Origin: Clostridia bacterium
GTDB lineage: Bacteria > Bacillota > Clostridia > Clostridiales > Clostridiaceae
Direction of reading: 5' to 3'
Assembly (NCBI GenBank): GCA_009930125.1
Contig: RZYZ01000146.1
Location: forward strand, 1-5,522
DNA: 5,522 nt
Positions within the stretch are counted from its first letter, which is position 1. Each line of letters starts with the position of its first letter. Below are positions 1 through 4,411 of the stretch, piece by piece. The translations under genes and the position numbers were made by a program. The notes under the pieces were generated by a model. It searched no databases. It was given only the letters and a program-made list of their open reading frames with translations, and had not been told where the DNA came from.

Positions 1-75
1 ATGTTGGAACTCAAAGGTTATGTGTCGTTCAGCAAACAGTATCAACGTACAAAATTATGCTTGTAAACTATTGAA

Positions 76-108
76 AGCGCCGTATACCGAACGGTACGTA
101 CAGGTGCT
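76..108 (+). ncRNA. group II intron domain V
   Basis: This is the catalytic hairpin. The lower helix pairs 76-84 with 99-108, and the upper helix pairs TACC (85-88) with GGTA (93-96) around a GAAC loop (89-92). The two-base bulge CG (97-98) is where catalytic metal binding is expected. The catalytic triad is CGC (78-80), including the conserved G79-U105 wobble pair. A102 has no partner: it sits between the C101-G82 and G103-C81 pairs, where I would expect continuous helix. Confidence 0.85.
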
Positions 109-150
109 GTGGGAGGGGGAAGCGGTCAGGGACCGCCAACTCTACCCGAT
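109..150 (+). ncRNA. group II intron domain VI with branch-point A
   Basis: The distal stem GCGGTC (122-127) / GACCGC (131-136) closes a three-base loop. The basal stem pairs G111-G113 with C145-C147 and 114-117 with 140-143, leaving A144 bulged as the lariat branch nucleotide. The middle (118-121 against 137-139) is unpaired. The 3' splice site is inferred after T150 from the CGAT ending and the branch-point spacing. Confidence 0.75.
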
Positions 151-152
151 TT

Positions 153-197
153 GAACCGGAGTTTGAAAGGGTCAATTTGCATCTTAATTATCCTTGA
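153..197 (+). pseudogene. possible C-terminal remnant of an interrupted gene
   Basis: Directly after the proposed splice site one frame reads EPEFERVNLHLNYP and stops at TGA (195-197). It is protein-like and could be the 3' exon of a gene split by the intron, but 14 residues are too few to identify, and I do not recognise it. The frame could equally be chance in an intergenic region. Confidence 0.2.
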
Positions 198-224
198 AGA
201 TAGAGTGGTTATTTGGCTATTCAA

Positions 225-253
225 TTGCTTATAAAAGGCCAATTTGGTATAAT
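225..253 (+). promoter_or_regulatory. sigma-A promoter of the Asp23-family gene
   Basis: The -35 element TTGCTT (225-230) lies 17 bases before a perfect -10 TATAAT (248-253). The -10 is preceded by TGG (245-247), giving a full extended -10 (TGNTATAAT), which compensates for the 3-of-6 match at -35. Transcription would start near 260, leaving a leader of about 32 bases that includes the ribosome binding site GAGGAGG (278-284). The promoter lies wholly downstream of the intron, so the operon should not depend on transcription through it. Confidence 0.75.
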
Positions 254-263
254 TATTCCAAAT
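242..263. repeat. inverted repeat flanking the -10 element
   Basis: ATTTGG (242-247) and CCAAAT (258-263) form a perfect 6-bp dyad with a 10-base spacer that contains the -10 element and the start-site region. A further direct copy of ATTTGG lies at 211-216. The placement is what an operator would have, but no regulator is suggested by the sequence, and short AT-rich dyads arise by chance. Confidence 0.3.
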
Positions 264-291
264 AGACCTACTGTATCGAGGAGGATAAGGA

Positions 292-672
292 ATGAGTGAG
301 AATATGAATAAAACCCAAGGTCATGGAGTGGTCAAGATATCAGAGGATGTAGTTGGTGTAATTGCAGGAATCGCCGCCAGCGAAATTCAGGGTATCCAGG
401 GCCTTCATCCTACACTGACCGGAGGAATTACTCAGGTGGTTACTGGAAAGAGGAATGTGACCAAAGGGGTAAAGGTGACTGTGGGAGAACATGATGCCAT
501 CATAGATATGGTTGTAAGCATTGAATACGGCTTTAAGATACCAGAGGTTGTACAGAAGGCGCAGGTGAACGTGAAGGAAACAGTGGAGACCATCACGGGA
601 CTGAAAGTCTCTGCGGTGAATGTCTATGTGAACAACATCTATGTGAAGGACAAAGAGACAAAGGAAAAGTAA
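292..672 (+). CDS. yqhY: Asp23/Gls24 family protein (YqhY-like)
   Basis: This 126-residue protein belongs to the Asp23/Gls24 (DUF322) family of small cytoplasmic or membrane-associated proteins in Gram-positive bacteria. The family pattern is visible: an N-terminal GVVKISEDVVGVIAGIAASEI (about 12-32), IQGL (35-38), then V.V......I.M.VSIEYG (61-80), IPEV...Q.NVKETVE..TGL (83-104) and V.A.NVYVNNIYV (106-118). Length is normal, and there is no signal peptide or membrane segment. The position just before nusB is that of B. subtilis yqhY, a gene linked genetically to acetyl-CoA carboxylase and lipid homeostasis; the biochemical function of the family is not settled. The start at 292 follows GAGGAGG with a 7-base gap, and M5 (304) is a less likely start. 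Its own promoter lies upstream and a strong terminator follows directly, so it may be made mostly as a single-gene transcript. The symbol rests on family plus synteny. Confidence 0.92.
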   Translation: MSENMNKTQGHGVVKISEDVVGVIAGIAASEIQGIQGLHPTLTGGITQVVTGKRNVTKGVKVTVGEHDAIIDMVVSIEYGFKIPEVVQKAQVNVKETVETITGLKVSAVNVYVNNIYVKDKETKEK

Positions 673-677
673 AACCG

Positions 678-702
678 AACCCTCTGATGCAGAGGGTTTT
701 TT
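678..702 (+). terminator. intrinsic terminator after the Asp23-family gene
   Basis: AACCCTCTG (678-686) pairs perfectly with CAGAGGGTT (690-698) around a three-base loop (ATG), and the T run covers 697-702. The hairpin starts five bases after the upstream stop codon. It should end most transcripts from the promoter at 225-253, so nusB and the genes beyond need either read-through or another promoter. Confidence 0.9.
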
Positions 703-728
703 ACAGTGGTTTTCTGCAAATCTAGAAT
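700..728 (+). promoter_or_regulatory. candidate promoter for nusB and downstream genes
   Basis: TTTACA (700-705) and TAGAAT (723-728) each match the sigma-A consensus at five of six positions, with the ideal 17-base spacing. The -35 overlaps the terminator T run. The difficulty is that transcription would start near 733-737, inside the nusB ribosome binding site (731-739), giving a transcript with almost no leader and a shortened Shine-Dalgarno. The promoter match may therefore be fortuitous. Confidence 0.35.
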
Positions 729-730
729 AC

Positions 731-739
731 AAGGAGGGG
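731..739 (+). promoter_or_regulatory. ribosome binding site that fixes the nusB start
   Basis: AAGGAGGGG sits just before the ATG at 746, with 8 bases from the end of AAGGAGG to the start. The next in-frame ATG at 761, where NusB family similarity begins (MRKRTRE), has no Shine-Dalgarno at a workable distance, so 746 is preferred. Confidence 0.75.
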
Positions 740-745
740 GCAGGG

Positions 746-1243
746 ATGCCCTTAAGAATTATGAGAAAAAGAACAAGAGAAATAGCAATGGAACTTTTAT
801 ATCAGAGCACGATGAATCACAAGACGCCTGAAGAGCTGATGGATGATTATTTTGAAGATAATCAGGATGATCTTCGGGAGGATACGGATATGGACTATCT
901 GGAAGATGTCCTGACGGGTGTGGAGTCACATAAAGAGCAGATTGACAGAATCATCGAGAAGTATCTTGTTAAGTGGAAACTTCCAAGAATTTCTAAAATC
1001 AATCTGAGTATTCTGAGGCTTGCAACCTATGAGATTCTGTTCATAGAGAACATCCCTAACAATGTATCCATTTTTGAAGCAGTGGATATGACAAAGAAGT
1101 ATTCGGATGACACATCCGGCTCCTTTGTCAACGGCGTTCTGGATAAAATCGCACATATGGAGACCAGAAACTCCATGGAATCTGTACCGGAAAATGAGAT
1201 CATTGAAGATCCGGAAACAGAAGAAGAGCTGGACGAGCAGTAG
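746..1243 (+). CDS. nusB: transcription antitermination factor NusB
   Basis: NusB is an all-helical RNA-binding protein that, with NusE (ribosomal protein S10), loads onto boxA RNA and allows RNA polymerase to read through in rRNA operons. The N-terminal RKRTREIAMELLYQ (about 7-20) is the arginine-rich RNA-binding start of the family. The C-terminal core has WKLPRISKINLSILRLATYEILF (77-99), IPNNVSIFEAVDMTKKY (103-119) and the signature SFVNGVLDKIA (126-136). The protein is 165 residues, longer than the usual 130-150. The excess is a five-residue N-terminal lead and an acidic tail after about residue 140, rich in Glu and Asp and without helical-core similarity. In the family motif usually written INEAV, Asn is replaced by Phe (109-113). 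It heads the tight gene series to dxs, 28 bases before folD. Confidence 0.95.
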   Translation: MPLRIMRKRTREIAMELLYQSTMNHKTPEELMDDYFEDNQDDLREDTDMDYLEDVLTGVESHKEQIDRIIEKYLVKWKLPRISKINLSILRLATYEILFIENIPNNVSIFEAVDMTKKYSDDTSGSFVNGVLDKIAHMETRNSMESVPENEIIEDPETEEELDEQ

Positions 1244-1271
1244 ACGCACGGTTATGCAGAGGAGGAGAATC

Positions 1272-2120
1272 ATGTCAGAAATCATCAACGTATCAGCCAT
1301 CGCGAAAGTGGAAAAAGAGAAAATCAGAAAACGCATAGAATCCTTTAGAAGCATGGGGAAGGCAACACCGACGCTGGCCACAGTGCTTGTTGGGGAAGAC
1401 CCTGGGTCCGTATACTATATGGATATGCAGAAGAAGGTTCTGGAATCCTTGGGAGGAACGATGCTGAAACTCACACTGACAGAAGATGTGAGTGAGGAAG
1501 AGCTCCTTTCCACCATCGGGGATCTGAATAATGATGATAAGGTGCATGGCATCATGATCCTGTTCCCTCTGCCCAAGCACATCGATAAGCACAAAGTTGC
1601 CATGAAAATCAGCCCATCCAAAGACATTGACGGAGTCAACCCCATGAATATCGGTCTGCTGGCTTCCACATCAGGAGGGATTGCACCATGCACACCATCC
1701 AGCGTTGTGGAGATCCTCAAAGACACCTTAGGTGAGCTGAAAGGAAAGCATGCGGTGATCATAGGCCGAAGCAATATCGTCGGGAAGCCTCTGATCCAGC
1801 TTCTGCTGAGAGAGCACATGACCGTTACCGTCTGCCATTCCAGAACCAGAGACCTCAAAGAAGTGGCACGATCCGGCGAAGTCCTCATATCGGCCATAGG
1901 AAGACCTAAAATGATTACGGAGGAATACGTAGGAGATGGAGCTGTAGTCATTGACGTGGGTACTTCCGAACTGGATGGGAAGATTACGGGGGACTGCGAC
2001 CTGGAAAGTGTCATGAAGAAAGCATCCCTGGTGACAAAAGTGCCAGGTGGAGTAGGTACCCTTACCACTACGATCCTTATGCGAACCCTTGTGGATCTCT
2101 ACGAAAAAAGTGAATCATAA
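1272..2120 (+). CDS. folD: methylene-THF dehydrogenase FolD, cyclohydrolase residues altered
   Basis: FolD normally interconverts 5,10-methylene-, 5,10-methenyl- and 10-formyl-tetrahydrofolate in the cytoplasm, supplying one-carbon units for purines and formyl-methionine. The 282 residues match the usual length. Visible are the catalytic-domain stretch VGEDPGSVYYMDMQKK (40-55), GIMILFPLPKHID (93-105), SKDIDGVNP (116-124), the Rossmann motif GRSNIVGKP, VIDVGTSE and PGGVG near the C terminus. Aligned by eye to E. coli FolD, Tyr50 and Asp121 are kept (Y49, D120), but the catalytic Lys54 is Gln53 and Gln98 is Leu97. These are the residues needed for the cyclohydrolase step, so this enzyme may be a dehydrogenase only, with a separate FchA-type cyclohydrolase elsewhere. 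I recall similar changes in clostridial FolD. Start 1272 is chosen because AGAGGAGGAG (1258-1267) precedes it; the in-frame ATG at 1254 lies upstream of that site. Confidence 0.93.
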   Translation: MSEIINVSAIAKVEKEKIRKRIESFRSMGKATPTLATVLVGEDPGSVYYMDMQKKVLESLGGTMLKLTLTEDVSEEELLSTIGDLNNDDKVHGIMILFPLPKHIDKHKVAMKISPSKDIDGVNPMNIGLLASTSGGIAPCTPSSVVEILKDTLGELKGKHAVIIGRSNIVGKPLIQLLLREHMTVTVCHSRTRDLKEVARSGEVLISAIGRPKMITEEYVGDGAVVIDVGTSELDGKITGDCDLESVMKKASLVTKVPGGVGTLTTTILMRTLVDLYEKSES

Positions 2121-2140
2121 ACCTGAAACGGAGGTCAGAG

Positions 2141-3358
2141 ATGAAACTTAAAACCATGAGTGTTACAGACCTCAACGTCTATATCAAGAGAAATTTCGAT
2201 CACGACTTTATCCTGAACAATCTGACAGTCATGGGTGAAATCTCCAACTTCAAAGCCCATTCTTCAGGTCACCTGTACTTTTCGCTGAAAGACGAGAGCG
2301 CGAAAGTGAACTGTGTGATGTTTCGAAGTGAGGCTTCTGGACTGAAGATCAGACCCAAAGACGGAATGAAAGTTCTTGTGAAGGGCAGAGTCAGTGTCTA
2401 TACAAAAGAAGGCAGTTATCAGCTCTATGCTTCCATGATGGAAGAAGTGGGCCTTGGAGAAATCTATCAGGAATTTGAACGAAACAAGGAAAAGCTCCAG
2501 AAAGAGGGGCTTTTTCGTGATGAAATAAAAAAAGTGCTTCCGGCCTATCCCGGAAAGGTTGCAGTCATCACCTCATCCACAGGTGCAGCCATTCAGGACA
2601 TCATCAATGTGAGCAGGAGAAGAAACAAAGGGGTCTCCCTGATCATCTATCCCACGCTGGTGCAGGGTGAGGAGGCGCGCAGCTCTCTCACAGAAGCCCT
2701 CTGGAAGGTGAATCAGAGAAAGGACATTGATGTGATCATTCTTTCCAGAGGCGGAGGATCCTATGAGGACCTTTCCTGCTTCAATGATCTGGATCTTGCC
2801 TACGCCATAAGAAAATCGAAAATCCCGGTGGTCACAGGCATCGGTCACGAGGTGGATTTCACCATTGCAGACTTTGTGGCGGATCTTCGATGCGCAACAC
2901 CTTCTCAGGCAGCTGAGGTCGTGATTCCATCCATGGAGGAAATGACAAGAGCTGTAAAGGAAAGCACCCAGAGACTGGAAAGCGCCTATGAGATGAAAAT
3001 CAGAATGGAGAAGATGCGAATCGGAAATCAGTTTCAGTCCTTGTCCAAGAACCATCCCAGAATCCTCATTGCCAACGGATATCTTGAAATCGATAAAAAA
3101 AGGAATCAATTAAATGGTATAATTATACAGAAGCTATCCAGAGAGAAGGAAAGGCTTTCATCCAGATATAGTCTGATCAGAGCGCACAATCCACTGAATA
3201 TACTGGAAAAGGGCTATGCGCTGATTTATGATGAGAAAAATCATCTGGTGAAGGAAGTGAAAACCCTGGACCATCTCATTCAGCTGAAGATCAGACTGAA
3301 AGATGGAGAGCGGACATTGGAGGTAAATAGAAATGGTGAAGAAAAAGCTGACTTATAA
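2141..3358 (+). CDS. xseA: exodeoxyribonuclease VII large subunit XseA
   Basis: XseA is the catalytic subunit of exonuclease VII, which degrades single-stranded DNA from both ends in DNA repair and works as a complex with several small XseB subunits. An N-terminal OB-fold with GEISNFKAHSSGHLYFSLKD (32-51) is followed by the catalytic domain: ITSSTGAAIQDI (143-154), SRGGGSYEDLSCFND (202-216) and TGIGHEVDFTIADFVADLR (232-250), with conserved H236, E237, D239 and D244. A charged, probably coiled-coil helix (about 265-345) follows, then the C-terminal ILEKGYALI (354-362). At 405 residues it is some 40 shorter than the B. subtilis and E. coli proteins, most likely in the coiled coil. The start follows CGGAGGT (2129-2135) and lies 20 bases after folD. 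The 3' end overlaps xseB by 26 bases. Confidence 0.95.
   Translation: MKLKTMSVTDLNVYIKRNFDHDFILNNLTVMGEISNFKAHSSGHLYFSLKDESAKVNCVMFRSEASGLKIRPKDGMKVLVKGRVSVYTKEGSYQLYASMMEEVGLGEIYQEFERNKEKLQKEGLFRDEIKKVLPAYPGKVAVITSSTGAAIQDIINVSRRRNKGVSLIIYPTLVQGEEARSSLTEALWKVNQRKDIDVIILSRGGGSYEDLSCFNDLDLAYAIRKSKIPVVTGIGHEVDFTIADFVADLRCATPSQAAEVVIPSMEEMTRAVKESTQRLESAYEMKIRMEKMRIGNQFQSLSKNHPRILIANGYLEIDKKRNQLNGIIIQKLSREKERLSSRYSLIRAHNPLNILEKGYALIYDEKNHLVKEVKTLDHLIQLKIRLKDGERTLEVNRNGEEKADL
3115..3123 (+). promoter_or_regulatory. possible internal extended -10 promoter in xseA
   Basis: TGGTATAAT is a perfect extended -10, and its 12-base context TGGTATAATTAT (3115-3126) is identical to that at 245-256 in the main promoter. 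An A-rich run (3092-3101) lies upstream, but there is no -35 match at 16-18 bases. It would sit about 210 bases before xseB and could add transcription of xseB, ispA and dxs. It may also be only the codons for residues 325-328 of XseA. Confidence 0.3.
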
Positions 3359-3539
3359 GGAACTTACAGAGAAGCTTGATGATATTATAGAGAACCTGGA
3401 GACCGGGGAACTGTCTGTGGAAGATTCCATGGAAAAATACGAGGAAGGTGTGAAAATCACGAAAGAGCTTTTAGCCATTCTCAACAAGGCGGAAGAAAAA
3501 GTGAAGATCATGCGAGACCAGGATGAAATGGAGTTTTAG
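3333..3539 (+). CDS. xseB: exodeoxyribonuclease VII small subunit XseB
   Basis: XseB is the small helical subunit that coats the coiled-coil arm of XseA in exonuclease VII. The 68-residue product has the family pattern TYKELTEKLDDIIENLETGELSVEDS (7-32), followed by YEEG (36-39) and LLAILNKAEEKVKIM (46-60). It is slightly short compared with 75-85 in many species and highly charged, as usual. The start overlaps the end of xseA by 26 bases in another frame. Its ribosome binding site GGAGGT (3319-3324) lies inside xseA with an 8-base gap, which suggests the two subunits are translated together. The stop TAG (3537-3539) directly abuts the ispA start. Confidence 0.95.
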   Translation: MVKKKLTYKELTEKLDDIIENLETGELSVEDSMEKYEEGVKITKELLAILNKAEEKVKIMRDQDEMEF

Positions 3540-4400
3540 ATGTTAAGTAAAAATAAAGCGATAATTGATGATCTCATACTGAATTATTTCAGGAGTCTGC
3601 CGGAAAACACACTGACGGAGTCCATGGCCTACAGCATGAATCTGGGAGGAAAGAGGCTGCGGCCATCCCTTGTGCTTTTTTCCAGCAGACTCTTCGGAGG
3701 GGAGGAAAAGGAAGTGTATCCCATGGCGCTGGCCATGGAGATGATCCATACCTATTCTCTGATCCATGACGATCTTCCAGCCATGGACGATGATGATCTG
3801 AGGCGGGGAAAGCCTACAAATCATAAGGTGTTCGGAGAAGCGAGCGCTATACTGGCAGGGGACGCGCTTCTCAATGAAGCCTTCACGATCCTTCTGGCAA
3901 ACTATGGGGTGAAAAGCAGAGAAGGTGCTGAAGCGACCCTTTTCATTTCACGTGCGGCCGGAAGAGAAGGCATGATCTTAGGCCAGGTTCATGATCTGGA
4001 GAATGAGAAGAAGCGAGCGACCCTGGAGGAACTGGTGGAGTGCCATAACAAAAAGACCGGTGAGCTCATCGCTGCATCGCTCACAGCACCTGCGATTCTA
4101 TTCGGAGCGGCAAAGGATGAAGTGGATAAGATCCATACCTTCGGGATTCAGCTGGGCCTCGCCTTTCAGATTCAGGATGATATTCTGGACAGAACTTCCA
4201 CGAAAGAAGTGCTCGGAAAGAGTATCGGTAAAGACGGAGCGTCTGGCAAGAGCACCTATGTGGAGCTCTTCGGCATTGAGAAAAGCAGAGAAATGGCCAG
4301 AGAGGTGACAGATTCCTGCCTGGAAATCCTGTCTACCCTGGACAGAGATACAAGAGAGCTGGCTGAACTGACAAGCCTGCTTCTAAATCGGACCTATTAG
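3540..4400 (+). CDS. ispA: farnesyl diphosphate synthase (polyprenyl synthetase)
   Basis: IspA condenses dimethylallyl diphosphate with two isopentenyl diphosphates to farnesyl diphosphate (C15), the precursor of undecaprenyl phosphate and prenyl quinones. The 286 residues show all key motifs: GGKRLRP (36-42) for diphosphate binding, the first aspartate-rich motif DDLPAMDDDD (77-86) followed by RRGKPTNH (88-95), KKTGELI (171-177), and the second aspartate-rich motif QIQDDILD (210-217). The two-residue insertion in the first motif (DDxxxxD) and Tyr72 five residues before it are typical of bacterial type II farnesyl, rather than longer-chain, synthases. Product length is thus inferred as C15. 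The start codon follows the xseB stop with no gap (TAGATG). Its only Shine-Dalgarno is a modest GGAG (3530-3533) within xseB, so it probably depends on translational coupling. Confidence 0.95.
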   Translation: MLSKNKAIIDDLILNYFRSLPENTLTESMAYSMNLGGKRLRPSLVLFSSRLFGGEEKEVYPMALAMEMIHTYSLIHDDLPAMDDDDLRRGKPTNHKVFGEASAILAGDALLNEAFTILLANYGVKSREGAEATLFISRAAGREGMILGQVHDLENEKKRATLEELVECHNKKTGELIAASLTAPAILFGAAKDEVDKIHTFGIQLGLAFQIQDDILDRTSTKEVLGKSIGKDGASGKSTYVELFGIEKSREMAREVTDSCLEILSTLDRDTRELAELTSLLLNRTY

Positions 4401-4411
4401 GAGGGAAGAAA

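Larger units (their letters stand above)
1..150 (+). mobile_element. 3' end of a group II intron (partial)
   Basis: Positions 76-150 carry the two 3'-terminal domains of a bacterial group II intron, a self-splicing ribozyme and retroelement. Domain V is at 76-108 and domain VI at about 109-150, ending in the typical CTACCCGAT. The bulged branch-point adenosine would be A144, seven bases from the proposed 3' splice site after T150, which is the usual distance. Positions 1-75 should be the end of domain IV and the linker; I recognise no reverse transcriptase/maturase sequence in any frame there. The intron is in the same direction as the downstream genes and its 5' part is outside the window. 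An extra base in domain V and a drifted 3' strand in domain VI suggest a possibly inactive copy. The open frame through this region (about 2-154) is a translation of structured RNA, not a gene. Confidence 0.85.

Noticed and set aside
2..154. Open frame reading through the left edge, ending LYPI and a stop
   Set aside because: It translates domains V and VI of the group II intron; the RNA structure explains the sequence and there is no ribosome binding site.
340..732. Reverse-strand 130-codon frame over the Asp23-family gene
   Set aside because: It is antisense to a clearly recognised gene, spans its terminator and has no family motifs.
1107..1271. A 55-residue N-terminal extension of FolD overlapping nusB
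   Set aside because: It lies inside nusB in another frame, resembles no FolD N terminus, and the strong Shine-Dalgarno at 1258-1267 supports the start at 1272.
1415..2068. Reverse-strand 217-codon frame over folD
   Set aside because: It is a compositional shadow of folD (Ser/Pro/Thr-rich translation), with no recognisable domain.
2573..3109. Reverse-strand 178-codon frame over xseA
   Set aside because: It is antisense to the conserved XseA catalytic motifs and has no motif of its own.
3991..4308. Second forward frame inside ispA
   Set aside because: Its Arg/Trp/Ser-rich translation is typical of an out-of-frame reading of ispA, and no gene start signal is visible.
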